Shown here: positions 1-8,016 of the stretch, piece after piece
Position numbering within the stretch: position 1 is the first letter of the stretch
Layout of the letters: every line of letters starts with the position of its first letter
NCBI GenBank assembly: GCA_038234815.1
Contig: JBBQSU010000018.1
Span: 1-34,377, forward strand
From: JBBQSU01 sp038234815
GTDB taxonomy: Bacteria > Planctomycetota > Phycisphaerae > Tepidisphaerales > Tepidisphaeraceae
Length of the DNA: 34,377 nucleotides
Direction: 5' to 3'
The notes under the pieces: model-generated
Databases searched by the model: none
The model's input: the letters and a program-made list of their open reading frames with translations, nothing else
What the model was told of the DNA's origin: nothing
Made by a program: the position numbers and the translations under genes

Positions 1-1
1 G

Positions 2-283
2 GGGAAATTTACTGGCCTCACCCACCTGCTGGTCGAGCCTGGTCCCACCTTGGCCCGCGCGTTTTTTGACGCCGGCGCCGCCGACCGCCTATGGGTGATT
101 CAATCCCCTCGCCGGGTCGATTCCGTCGATGCGCCAGATGCGCCCGCCATACCCAAGCGTTTCGTCCGCACCGCCGAAGTTGATCTCCAAGGCGACCGCA
201 TTTCAGAATACCTTGATACGGAAAGCGACGTGTACTTTGCGCCGGTCCCCTCCGCCGACTGGTTTCCCCTGCGCGAAACTTAA
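2..283 (+). CDS. ribD: RibD, C-terminal end of the reductase domain (partial)
   Basis: The reading frame is open from base 2 and ends with TAA at 281-283, so only the last 93 residues are present; the start lies outside the window. The segment LLVEPGPTLARAFFDAG followed by DRLWV matches the end of the RibD reductase domain, where family members usually read LVEGG.TLA..F...G.vDel. RibD is a cytoplasmic bifunctional enzyme of riboflavin synthesis: it deaminates the pyrimidine intermediate derived from GTP and reduces its ribosyl group with NADPH. The second glycine of the usual LVEGG motif is replaced by proline here (VEPG). The family assignment rests on this C-terminal piece only, so a stand-alone RibD-reductase-like protein cannot be excluded. 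The next gene is convergent. Confidence 0.8.
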   Translation, partial: GKFTGLTHLLVEPGPTLARAFFDAGAADRLWVIQSPRRVDSVDAPDAPAIPKRFVRTAEVDLQGDRISEYLDTESDVYFAPVPSADWFPLRET

Positions 284-343
284 TTAACCCCGGGCTGGGT
301 GAACTTGCTTCACCGCTTCTGGTCTGACCCAATTCTAACTCGC

Positions 344-1900
344 TTAATGCGTTCCAACCATTCCCTCGGCCGCCGTAAGCTTGAAAATCCGGCCCGAGCC
401 GCTCTGGACGCGCGGGAGGGCATCGCGCATGTCGAGGCGCCCCATGTCCAGTATGTACAACGCGCCGTCCGGCCCGAATTTCACGTCGACAGGCCGCTCG
501 AAAGCGTCACGTCCCGGTGCCACTTTACTGGCCGGGCCGCCTTTGGTGTTTTTCAGAAAATCGGTGAGTTGTCGCGTGTCAATATCGACACGCATGACCT
601 TAAAGCCCACCGGCCCGACCAATTTCTTTCCGCTGGTCGAGAAGGGTGCCCGGTCTCCCGACAGGGCAACGATGGCTGATCCGCGCAGGTCTTTGAAAGG
701 GCCTGATCCGGGCGCGAAGTCAAACTTGGCCGCCCCTGATTGCGACAGGAACGACGCTGCCACCAGCGTGGCTCGGTCCGGTGGCAGCAGCCCGCTGGCC
801 TCGTGATCGATCACGAACGACACCTCGCGGTAGCCGGTACGGATGATCATGTCGATGGGCGGCTGATATCTGGCGTCGGTCACCGGGTTGCAGTCTGCGG
901 TGTAATCGGGCCAGCCGTAATAGGTGTCGGAAATCACCCGGGCAAAGACGTCCGGGTCATTGATGATCGGCCGGGTTCCGCGCAGCTCTATCCCGCGGTT
1001 GGTCATGTAAAGACGGCCGTATTCATTGAATCCGATGCCTACGGGATTATGAATGCCATATGCTTCGACGCGCAGGTCGCCACCGCTGGCCGACACGCTG
1101 TAGATAGCGCCGTTGGGCTTGCCGTTGGCGACTTTCTTGATGCGCGTCAGGTTGCTCTGGCCAAGCGTTTGAAACGGACTTGTGACCAACAGATCGGGCT
1201 GAAACAATCCTGAGCCTGGGTTGGGCGTGTCGAATCGCGCTCCCCGAGTCACAAGGTCCTTATATGATTGATCGCAGACATCGGGACTGCGCTTCACCCA
1301 AACATTGTCCGGCCCGACAACCCCGCTGTTCGTCGCGGTGCCCACGCCGAAATAAAGTCGCCCGTTTTGCGAAACGGCCAGATCGGTCACGCCATAATCC
1401 CCTTGTGCCGGCAGGTCGGCCACGATCGTTTGGTGGCTTCCGTCCCGCTCCATCGCAGTGATAACCCCGCGGCCGTCGCGGTCGCGGTGCGTGATGTAAA
1501 GCTTGCCCTGGTACACCACCATCCCGCCCACCGGGCCGTAAATCCGAAACCGCGTGATCATCTCTTCGACCGTAAGGCGGCCGAATTTCGGATAGATATC
1601 GATGAACGTGCCGTCGGGCTTCCAGCCGTAAATTCGCGGTTCCGAACCGTCGATGCCACTCTCGGCGATGAAAAGCGTGCCATCGTTGTCAAACGCCATC
1701 GCGCTGGGCGCGTTTAGCCCGGTCGCGATTACCTTCAGGGCCGTACCCGTGGGATATTCAACGTACTTGAGATCAACCGTGTGCTGGCTAGATTGCGCGA
1801 GCATCACCGGCCCGCGAAAACATCCCGATACGGCCAGACACGCCAAGACCGTCAGCCCGAAGATCGCAGCACGACAATTTCGCCAATTCCCGGACATCAT
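344..1900 (-). CDS. Lipoprotein with sugar-dehydrogenase-like beta-propeller
   Basis: A 518-residue protein with a lipoprotein signal: charged N-terminus, hydrophobic segment 11-24 and lipobox V-S-G-C with Cys27 as lipidation site. The rest reads as a six-bladed beta-propeller of the glucose/sorbosone dehydrogenase (PQQ-dependent) superfamily, with repeated blades such as APSAMAFDNDGTLFIAESG near residues 64-82, YGIHNPVGIGFNEYGRLYMTN near the middle and VDVKFGPDGALYILDMG near the end. Known members oxidise sugars in the periplasm, but planctomycete relatives are mostly uncharacterised, so substrate and even catalysis are not established. The start at 1900 (a double ATG) is preceded almost directly by a promoter-like -10 element and has no Shine-Dalgarno sequence, suggesting a leaderless mRNA. 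The gene is divergent from the methyltransferase at 2091. Confidence 0.75.
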   Translation of the reverse strand: MMSGNWRNCRAAIFGLTVLACLAVSGCFRGPVMLAQSSQHTVDLKYVEYPTGTALKVIATGLNAPSAMAFDNDGTLFIAESGIDGSEPRIYGWKPDGTFIDIYPKFGRLTVEEMITRFRIYGPVGGMVVYQGKLYITHRDRDGRGVITAMERDGSHQTIVADLPAQGDYGVTDLAVSQNGRLYFGVGTATNSGVVGPDNVWVKRSPDVCDQSYKDLVTRGARFDTPNPGSGLFQPDLLVTSPFQTLGQSNLTRIKKVANGKPNGAIYSVSASGGDLRVEAYGIHNPVGIGFNEYGRLYMTNRGIELRGTRPIINDPDVFARVISDTYYGWPDYTADCNPVTDARYQPPIDMIIRTGYREVSFVIDHEASGLLPPDRATLVAASFLSQSGAAKFDFAPGSGPFKDLRGSAIVALSGDRAPFSTSGKKLVGPVGFKVMRVDIDTRQLTDFLKNTKGGPASKVAPGRDAFERPVDVKFGPDGALYILDMGRLDMRDALPRVQSGSGRIFKLTAAEGMVGTH

Positions 1901-1909
1901 CGTCCATTA

Positions 1910-1938
1910 TGTATACCCCATTGGCCCGCGCGTGTCAC
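1910..1938 (-). promoter_or_regulatory. Promoter of the beta-propeller lipoprotein gene
   Basis: On the minus strand GTGACA (1933-1938) and TATACA (1910-1915) are separated by 17 bases, a good sigma-70-type arrangement. The predicted transcription start, about seven bases downstream, is near 1903, only a few bases before the ATG at 1900. No ribosome-binding site fits between them. Predicted from the sequence only. Confidence 0.45.
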
Positions 1939-1991
1939 CCCATATTGGGCAACTCGCCGCTGTGCAGCTTAATGATCGTCCTGTGCTAGCT

Positions 1992-2020
1992 TTGAACCCG
2001 GAAACATGGCCCGCTACCAT
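1992..2020 (+). promoter_or_regulatory. Possible promoter of the SAM methyltransferase gene
   Basis: TTGAAC (1992-1997) and TACCAT (2015-2020) lie 17 bases apart, each matching four of six sigma-70 consensus bases. This would give a leader of about 64 bases before the ATG at 2091. Moderate to weak; planctomycete promoter preferences are poorly known. Confidence 0.3.
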
Positions 2021-2090
2021 CGATCGAGTGCCTCGAGCGAGATTCTCAATAGATAAGCAGTGTCCTGGGCCGGGGAACGGGAGAGACGCG

Positions 2091-2867
2091 ATGGATGATG
2101 TCCTTGATATATGGAACCGGATCGCCGGGTGGTGGGACGGGCAAATCGGTGACGGAAATGAATTCCAAAAGCGGCTTATCAACCCGGTAACCCTTGAGCT
2201 TTTGGATTTGAAGCCCGGGACGCGATTGATTGAGATCGCCTGTGGGAATGGGAATTTTTCGCGAGTGTTGGGCCGGTTGGGGATGGACGTTTTGGCGACG
2301 GACGGTTCGGCGAAGTTCCTGGAACTGGCTCGAAAGCGAACGACTCCCGCTGACGGAAAGATCGAATATCAACTGCTTGATGCGACTAATGAAGGGCATT
2401 TCGCTGCGCTGGCCCGAGATTCGTTTGGCGCAGGCGTGTGCAACATGGCGATGATGGATCTGCCCGAAATCGACGCGCTTTTGGTGGAAATTGGGCGGGT
2501 GATCCGTCCGGGCGGGCATTTCGTGTTTTCCGTCCCTCATCCCTGCTTCAACTCCTCCGAGCCGCGCATGACTGCGGAGCTAGTAAATGTGGGCGGTAAG
2601 CCGCAGCAGCGGTTCGGCGTGGAGATCAGCAAATATCGCACGCCGTACGCTCTGCGATCGGTCGGTATATTGAACCAGCCCGAGCCGCACCGCCTATTTC
2701 ATCGGTCGATTAGCACACTGCTGGGCGCCTGCTTTAAGGCGGGGTGGGTGGTCGACGGCCTGGCCGAGCCGGTGTTTGAAGGATCCGACGGCGGAAACGC
2801 ATTTTCATGGAAGAAACGGGCAGACATCCCCCCGGCTATGGTGGTACGCCTGAGGGTCCTGTCATGA
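2091..2867 (+). CDS. Class I SAM-dependent methyltransferase
   Basis: A 258-residue cytoplasmic protein. Motif I (SAM-binding glycine loop) is LIEIACGNGNFSRVL at residues 46-60. The acidic residue after beta-2 is in LATDGS (68-73), the next loop is LLDATNEG (95-102), and the post-core strand is RVIRPGGHFVFSVPHP (136-151), typical of the Methyltransf_11/25 group. These enzymes transfer a methyl group from SAM to a small molecule or other acceptor; the substrate cannot be deduced. The frame is open further upstream (to 1653), but that part is antisense to the neighbouring lipoprotein gene. ATG 2091 follows the purine-rich GGGAGAGA and starts the recognisable domain, so it was chosen. Confidence 0.8.
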   Translation: MDDVLDIWNRIAGWWDGQIGDGNEFQKRLINPVTLELLDLKPGTRLIEIACGNGNFSRVLGRLGMDVLATDGSAKFLELARKRTTPADGKIEYQLLDATNEGHFAALARDSFGAGVCNMAMMDLPEIDALLVEIGRVIRPGGHFVFSVPHPCFNSSEPRMTAELVNVGGKPQQRFGVEISKYRTPYALRSVGILNQPEPHRLFHRSISTLLGACFKAGWVVDGLAEPVFEGSDGGNAFSWKKRADIPPAMVVRLRVLS

Positions 2868-3061
2868 GAATGCCTAGAGATTTGCCATTTCACACTCGCT
2901 AAAGTGCCGTGCGCTACGGGGGAATTTAATATAGATTGATAAATGGGCATAAATTATCGGTCTTTTCCATTGCTGTTGGACGTAATTGAGTTAGTGTTAA
3001 GTGGTGGTTCGCAGTTTAACGCGTCGAGATTGCACGGACGATCGACAGTTTGGAGGTCCTC

Positions 3062-3316
3062 ATGCGAAGCGTTCATATCAATAGTTTCGTTCGTTTAACC
3101 CGGAGTGTGCCGGAATTGAGCCTGCACCGCGGGGAGGTAGGCGTCGTGCGGAGCACCTGGTGTGCCCCTTCGGAGGTCTTCGAGGTGGAGTTCCATCCCC
3201 TCGGACAAGATACCCAATTGCGGGCGCTACTTGATTCGGACCAGATTGAAGTCGAAGACGGTCCACTTTTTGATGAGCGTCGGCAGAGGATGTCCACGGA
3301 GACACAGACCGCCTGA
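3062..3316 (+). CDS. Small DUF4926-like protein
   Basis: An 84-residue soluble protein starting at ATG 3062, with a strong Shine-Dalgarno sequence (GGAGG) a few bases upstream. Residues 9-65 (FVRLTRSVPELSLHRGEVGV, then a strand ending EVEFH, then QIEVED) follow the layout of DUF4926, a small SH3-like beta-barrel found near toxin or enzyme genes in cyanobacteria and planctomycetes. No function is known for the family. The gene stands alone: 194 AT-rich bases precede it and a strong intrinsic terminator follows, so it seems to be transcribed as a monocistronic unit. The last 15 residues are polar and probably disordered. Family call is from pattern recognition only. Confidence 0.6.
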   Translation: MRSVHINSFVRLTRSVPELSLHRGEVGVVRSTWCAPSEVFEVEFHPLGQDTQLRALLDSDQIEVEDGPLFDERRQRMSTETQTA

Positions 3317-3341
3317 AATCAATTGGGCCTTCCGTTTTATT

Positions 3342-3384
3342 AGCCTGTGGCCAAGAGTGGGTATGGCCGCAGGCTCTATTTTTT
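3342..3384 (+). terminator. Rho-independent terminator
   Basis: An 11-bp stem (3342-3352 with 3365-3375, one G-T wobble) with a 12-base loop is followed by a run of six T at 3379-3384. It ends the transcript of the small gene at 3062-3316 and lies just before the convergent stop codon of the corrinoid activator at 3401. Confidence 0.85.
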
Positions 3385-3400
3385 CTGGTGGGAAGGTCGC

Positions 3401-5248
3401 TTACGCGTCCGCACTCCTTAGCATCAATTGATCGATATAGCGTGATTCAAACTCCGGGTCGAGATTCAGTTCAACCGCCTCGATAGTGGGGGCCACTTGG
3501 CTAAGCTCATCGAGCAATCCCGAATCCATCAAGCATAAGAAAGCGCCGGCCAGCGAGGTGTTTCCCACCGGCTGGATTTGTTCATAAGTGAAACCAGGCA
3601 ACATCCCGCAGGCAATGGCCGACCGGCGGTTCAGGTGCGTGCCAAACCCCCCGGCCAGATAAACCGTTTTGATCTGTGCCGGTACTAAGGATTGTTGGGC
3701 CAGAAGCGTGAGGATGCCCGCGGCGATCGCGGCCTTGGCTTGCAGCAGGGCGGCGATGTCGTGTTGCGACACAACGATTGGCTGGTGTCCCGGGCCATAA
3801 GCCAGCCGGAACGCGGTATCATTGCCATTCCATCGCATCAGTCGCGAGGCAAAAAGATCGGCGCAATTCGTTTCAAACCGGCCCATGGCCGATAGCACGC
3901 CATTGGCATAAGCGGTGGCGAGGAAATCCACATAAGCCGACCCGCAGAGGCCGATCACCGTCCCATGCGGCCCGCCGATCATTTCAGAGTGAAACTTCTC
4001 GTCGTCCATACTGACGTGGCTGATGGCCCCGTCTGCGGCACGCATTCCTGAACTGAGGCGCGCACCTTCAAAAGCCGGCCCCGCTGCGGTAGCACAGCCA
4101 AGAAATTTCTCGCCGTGTTTGAGGACGATCTCGCCGTTAGTTCCAACATCCACCAGTAGGCTTGGTCCTTCGTCGTACAACATTCCCGTCGCCAGCACCC
4201 CGCCGGTGAGGTCAGCCCCGACGTATCCCGATGCGCCCGGCAGTAGATGGCAACTGATCCCCGCCAGTCGTTTGTCTGTGAAAATTTCATCCCCGTTCAT
4301 CACGCGATGATCCAAAAACGCCGGCTTAAACGGCGCGGTGCCGATCGAGGTTGGATCGATCCCCGCCAGCAGATGCAGCATCGTGGTATTGCCGGCAATA
4401 CAGACGCACCGCAGGTCCTGTATGTCAGCCCCAGCCGTCTCCATAGCCTCTTCCAGCAGCGGAAGGATCGTCTGATCGGCAATGGCCGCCTGCAACTGCG
4501 CGATCTTGTCTGGTCCGCCGGCGCAAAAGTTGATGCGCGTCAGCACGTCGTCACCAAGGTGCATTTGCTCATTAAAACTGGAAGTTTTGGCCAGCACCGA
4601 TCCGCTGCGTAGGTCGGTCAGAATCAGCGCGACCGTGGTGGTGCCGATATCGATTGCCGCCCCTAGAATCGCCGGGACCGATGTATCGGCAACTTCCGTA
4701 ACCAGTCGATGCCCCGGCCGTGTCTCGACCGTCACAAAGACTTGCGGTTCTCCCGTGGCCTTGTGCTGCATCGCCGGCGGGCAGATCACTTGCTGGCCGG
4801 GAAACCGTCCGGCCAGTTGCGCAGCGATGTCCGTCGGCTCGCGGACGTGAATTTCCTGCACCAACGGATCATGGGCTGCTGAAATGTTGATCTTATAATC
4901 ACTGACGATCTGCGGCTGATGTTTGAGAAACGACCGCAGGGGGATGCGCACGCTGGCGAAGGATTGATTCAGTCGGTGCCGGCAGGCCTGGACGGTTTGT
5001 GGCGGATCGCCCGGCCGCGCGGCGACCGCAACCCGCGATTCGGCGTGGATCAATTTGCCGTCGAGCAATTCGACCAGGCAGCCGTCGCATAGCCCGCGAC
5101 CCCCGCAGCGTGTGTTGAGCGGAAGCCCCGCGTGACGAAGCAATTCGCTAATAAGCGGATTGTTATCGGTGGGTTCGGGAGACAGGACATGGTGCTGTCC
5201 GTCGGCAAAGACCTCGAGCCGGCGCGCGTCGGCGGGGCGTTCAGCCAT
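3401..5248 (-). CDS. RACo-type corrinoid activation protein (2Fe-2S plus ASKHA ATPase)
   Basis: A 615-residue protein that looks complete. The N-terminal ferredoxin-like domain has Cys48, Cys54, Cys57 and Cys89 (motif CGGRGLCDGC), the ligand pattern of a plant-type [2Fe-2S] cluster. The C-terminal half is a DUF4445/ASKHA ATPase domain: DIGTTT at 200-205, AGNTTM at 285-290, LLVDVGTNGE at 364-373 and AGGFGTHLN at 532-540. Characterised relatives (RACo, RamA, activators of O-demethylases) use ATP to reduce inactive Co(II) corrinoid to Co(I), restarting methyl-transfer cycles. It overlaps the end of the DUF1638 gene by 8 bases, so the two are probably translationally coupled, and it faces away from the corrinoid protein it would reactivate. 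The family is clear; the partner is inferred from the neighbourhood. Confidence 0.9.
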   Translation of the reverse strand: MAERPADARRLEVFADGQHHVLSPEPTDNNPLISELLRHAGLPLNTRCGGRGLCDGCLVELLDGKLIHAESRVAVAARPGDPPQTVQACRHRLNQSFASVRIPLRSFLKHQPQIVSDYKINISAAHDPLVQEIHVREPTDIAAQLAGRFPGQQVICPPAMQHKATGEPQVFVTVETRPGHRLVTEVADTSVPAILGAAIDIGTTTVALILTDLRSGSVLAKTSSFNEQMHLGDDVLTRINFCAGGPDKIAQLQAAIADQTILPLLEEAMETAGADIQDLRCVCIAGNTTMLHLLAGIDPTSIGTAPFKPAFLDHRVMNGDEIFTDKRLAGISCHLLPGASGYVGADLTGGVLATGMLYDEGPSLLVDVGTNGEIVLKHGEKFLGCATAAGPAFEGARLSSGMRAADGAISHVSMDDEKFHSEMIGGPHGTVIGLCGSAYVDFLATAYANGVLSAMGRFETNCADLFASRLMRWNGNDTAFRLAYGPGHQPIVVSQHDIAALLQAKAAIAAGILTLLAQQSLVPAQIKTVYLAGGFGTHLNRRSAIACGMLPGFTYEQIQPVGNTSLAGAFLCLMDSGLLDELSQVAPTIEAVELNLDPEFESRYIDQLMLRSADA

Positions 5249-6032
5249 TGCGACCTGCCTTCACCGTCAATTTTACATCCACCGCTTCGACGATCCGGTC
5301 GTCCGCGGTCATTTTCACTTCCTGACCCGGGTTCAACACCAGAAATCGCTTCGCGTCCCAAGGCCCGGTCATCAAATCCTTCAGCAACTGAGGACAGCCT
5401 TCTTGCGCATCGAACTTCCAGCCCAGCCACTGCGCACACTGGCCGGTGTAAGAGACATCCTTGCTTGTGTCATTGACCCCCAGATCGACGAACGTCGCCC
5501 GGTCATAAGTCTGAAACCACGACTGCTCTGATTCCATGAGAAACTCCGCGTCCTCGTCGCCGAATTTCTCGCGGTATTGCTTGAGGAGTTTTGCGTGACG
5601 CTCCGGCCCCGGCGGGGTGTGACAGCGGTTCCATCCCGTCGAATACCAATACGTCCCCGGATGCTTTTTCACATACTCCGCGTATCGGTCCTTGTCCCCC
5701 AGCAACAGCGTGATGCAGTCGTGCGCCCGGGCCATCACCAGTTTGCAACGGCCAGTGACAACACCCTCCACGCCACGCGAGCAAAGCCCATAGCCCAGCG
5801 CGATCGCGTCGGCTTGGGGCACTGTCGCTTCCACTTTATCCACCGCGCGTTGAAGGCCCTCGCGCAGCTTGGCCGGCTCGTTATGCAAGCCCTGTTCGAG
5901 CAGTTCCACATGCACGACGTGCGGCAGATCGCGCCTGAAATGCGCGATCTCATCCCGAAGCACGTCACAGGTGATTACCGCGACTTTTGGGCTTGCAGCG
6001 TTTAAAAACATGTCCGATTCTGCGGAAAACAT
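5241..6032 (-). CDS. DUF1638 protein
   Basis: A 263-residue soluble protein with the features of DUF1638: GYGLCSRG (80-87), RAHDC (102-106) and a conserved tyrosine/tryptophan patch YWYSTGWNRC (128-137). Several cysteines (22, 84, 96, 106, 137) could bind a metal or corrinoid, but this is inference. The family has no established function; it is known to sit beside corrinoid-dependent methyltransferase genes, as here. The start at 6032 is the first ATG; a second ATG at 6011 (beginning MFLNAASPK) is equally good because neither has a strong Shine-Dalgarno sequence. It is the first gene of a two-gene leftward operon with the RACo-type activator, divergent from the corrinoid protein gene. Confidence 0.85.
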   Translation of the reverse strand: MFSAESDMFLNAASPKVAVITCDVLRDEIAHFRRDLPHVVHVELLEQGLHNEPAKLREGLQRAVDKVEATVPQADAIALGYGLCSRGVEGVVTGRCKLVMARAHDCITLLLGDKDRYAEYVKKHPGTYWYSTGWNRCHTPPGPERHAKLLKQYREKFGDEDAEFLMESEQSWFQTYDRATFVDLGVNDTSKDVSYTGQCAQWLGWKFDAQEGCPQLLKDLMTGPWDAKRFLVLNPGQEVKMTADDRIVEAVDVKLTVKAGRNG

Positions 6033-6153
6033 ACTCGTTTCTGCTATTTAGGGATCCGGCACTGGACGCACGGGACCTTGCCGATACATTCTCTTCAGAC
6101 AACAATATCCCATTATTCGTTTTCGTCCACTACGATTTTTTTTGGAGCCAAGT
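6033..6153. promoter_or_regulatory. Divergent intergenic region of the corrinoid island
   Basis: These 121 bases separate the DUF1638/RACo operon from the corrinoid protein gene and must hold the promoters for both directions. I see no high-scoring sigma-70 pair: a weak TTGCCG/AACAAT pair exists on the plus strand with 17-base spacing. A run of eight T precedes the GGAG of the rightward gene. No cobalamin-riboswitch core was recognised. A shared regulator site would be expected here, but no convincing operator dyad is visible. Confidence 0.4.
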
Positions 6154-6783
6154 ATGACCGTGCTGGAGCAATTGACCGAGGCCATCAAGAAGGGCAACCG
6201 CAATGACGCCAAGCGACTCACCCAGGAAGCCATCGCTGCTTCCACCGGTGCCCAACTCATTCTCGATGCCCTCGTCACCGGAATGGACGACGTGGGCCGC
6301 CGGTTTCAGACCAACGAAATTTTCGTGCCCGAAATGCTCATTGCCTCACGGGCGATGAAAGAAGCCATGGCCCTGCTCGAACCGTTGCTGGTGAAGGCGG
6401 GCATCAAGCCCGATTTCACCGCCGTCATCGGCGTTGTCCAAGGCGACCTGCACGACATCGGCAAAAATCTGGTGGCCATGATGTGGAAGGGTGCCAATTT
6501 CGGAGTGGTCGATCTGGGGACCAATGTCCCGGCCGACAAATTCGTCGCCGCCGTGAAACAGCATTCGGCGCGCGTCGTGGGCCTTTCGGCTTTGCTCACC
6601 ACAACTATGCCGGCGATGAAGCAGACCGTGGCCGCCATCCGGGCCGCGGGGTTAACCGACGTGAAAGTGGTGATCGGCGGGGCACCGATTACGCAATCCT
6701 TCGCCGACGAAATCGGTGCCGACGGATTTGCCGCCGATGCCGCCAGCGCCGTCGATATCGTTCGCAAACTGGTCGTGGCCTAA
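6154..6783 (+). CDS. Corrinoid protein (MtaC/MtbC/MttC type)
   Basis: A 209-residue methyl carrier with the standard two-part layout: an N-terminal four-helix cap (about 1-85, B12-binding_2) and a Rossmann-like B12-binding domain (about 88-209). The signature D-x-H-x-x-G is DLHDIGK at 98-104, with His100 as the expected lower axial ligand of cobalt. It is followed by SALLTTTM (145-152) and VVIGGAPIT (172-180), which cradle the nucleotide tail. Its cobalt would accept a methyl group from a substrate methyltransferase and pass it to a second enzyme. Start ATG 6154 has GGAG six bases upstream; an in-frame ATG at 6142 lies before that site and is less likely. It is the only corrinoid protein in the window and is followed by six UroD-family genes. 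Confidence 0.93.
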   Translation: MTVLEQLTEAIKKGNRNDAKRLTQEAIAASTGAQLILDALVTGMDDVGRRFQTNEIFVPEMLIASRAMKEAMALLEPLLVKAGIKPDFTAVIGVVQGDLHDIGKNLVAMMWKGANFGVVDLGTNVPADKFVAAVKQHSARVVGLSALLTTTMPAMKQTVAAIRAAGLTDVKVVIGGAPITQSFADEIGADGFAADAASAVDIVRKLVVA

Positions 6784-6958
6784 GGATTTACGCGCGCCTC
6801 CGCCAGACCGGTGCTGCCGATTTCAGTGGTCCCCGGTTCGGAAGACCGTATCGCGGATCGCGCGGGAACCTGGAAACGCGGACGTCCTACCGTCGATAGC
6901 CCCTGTCCCAAATCGTCGTCGGCCGCGCATAACAAGAATCCGTTGGGAGTTTGGCCCC

Positions 6959-8011
6959 ATGAACCGAGACGAGCTGATGAATTTGGCGCGCAAGGCGCAT
7001 CGCGTGCCGATCGGTGCCGACCTGGTATTGCACGAACATGCCGATGCAGCGCAAATCCGGCTCGACGGCCCGCGGCTCGGTGCCGTTACCGTCGATGCCG
7101 CGCGCCGCTATGCAACTCCGCTGGCCATTCCCATCATGGACCTGACCCGCGAAAAGGAAGCCCTCCTCGAACTCCTCAATATTTCCAACCCCGGCGAGGA
7201 ATATCACTTCGCCGAACTTCCGGGTGCGGAAAATATTGCGCATTTTGAAAAATCGCTGGCCGGCAGCCGCCTCACCCGCTCGCTTCAGGCCAATGTCGAT
7301 GCTGTCGCCCATGTCGCGGCCCAACCCGACCTGATCCCCACCGGCATGTGCATCGGTCCGTTTTCGCTTTTGACCAAGTTGCTGAATGATCCAATCACGC
7401 CGGTGTTTCTTTCCGGTACTGAATCGACCGTTGAGGACCAACCGGAAATCAGATTACTGGAAACCCTTCTGGGCCTCACCACTCGCCTGGTGTGCCGCGT
7501 GATCGAACAACAGATCGATGCCGGGGCCAGGGTGATTGTTCTGGCCGAACCTGCGGCCAACAAAGTCTTCTTCTCGCCGGCGCAGATGCAAGCTGGATCG
7601 GACGCCTTCGACCGGTACGTCATAGGACCCAATCAGAAAGTTCGCAAGCTGCTCAAGGACGCCAATGTGGAACTTTTCTTCCACTGTTGTGGCGAATTGA
7701 TCGACCCGATGCTCAAGGCGTTCACTACGCTCGACCCAGCGATTCTAAGCCTGGGCAGTTCGCGGGTGTTATGGAACGACGCACGCCTCGTGCCCGATTC
7801 CACGATCCTTTACGGCAACTTGCCTAGCAAGCAATTTTATTCCGATTCGCTCGTCAGCGCCGAGGACGTTACCCGGCGATCACATGAGTTGGCCGGTCGC
7901 ATGAAGGAGGCGAAGCACCCGTTTATTCTGGGAAGCGAGTGTGACGTGCTGAGCGTCCCCGGCTGCGAATGCACTATCAAGGCCAAAGTGGCGGCGATGC
8001 TTGTGGAATAA
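6959..8011 (+). CDS. UroD-family methyltransferase 1, Zn-thiolate (HxCG) type
   Basis: A 350-residue TIM-barrel protein of the uroporphyrinogen decarboxylase/MtaA superfamily. Residues FFHCCGE (240-246) give the H-x-C-G motif (His242, Cys244), and Cys328 in GSECDVLS fits the third ligand, so the MtaA/MtbA/CmuA-type zinc site that activates a thiol appears intact. Such enzymes move methyl groups between a corrinoid protein and a thiol such as coenzyme M; this organism's acceptor is unknown. Start ATG 6959 has GGGAG nine bases upstream; the frame is open earlier but lacks family similarity there. It follows the corrinoid gene by 175 bases and precedes the next paralogue by 5 bases. By position and residues it is one of two candidates for the corrinoid:acceptor enzyme. 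Confidence 0.85.
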   Translation: MNRDELMNLARKAHRVPIGADLVLHEHADAAQIRLDGPRLGAVTVDAARRYATPLAIPIMDLTREKEALLELLNISNPGEEYHFAELPGAENIAHFEKSLAGSRLTRSLQANVDAVAHVAAQPDLIPTGMCIGPFSLLTKLLNDPITPVFLSGTESTVEDQPEIRLLETLLGLTTRLVCRVIEQQIDAGARVIVLAEPAANKVFFSPAQMQAGSDAFDRYVIGPNQKVRKLLKDANVELFFHCCGELIDPMLKAFTTLDPAILSLGSSRVLWNDARLVPDSTILYGNLPSKQFYSDSLVSAEDVTRRSHELAGRMKEAKHPFILGSECDVLSVPGCECTIKAKVAAMLVE

Positions 8012-8016
8012 CCGCT

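Noticed and set aside
298..314. Hairpin GGTGAA/TTCACC between ribD and the lipoprotein gene as a terminator
   Set aside because: Only six base pairs and no T-run on either strand.
1653..2090. N-terminal extension of the SAM methyltransferase
   Set aside because: It is antisense to the lipoprotein gene, lacks family similarity, and a better start with a ribosome site exists at 2091.
6033..6153. Cobalamin riboswitch before the corrinoid gene
   Set aside because: The region is short and no B12-box or conserved core was found in either direction.
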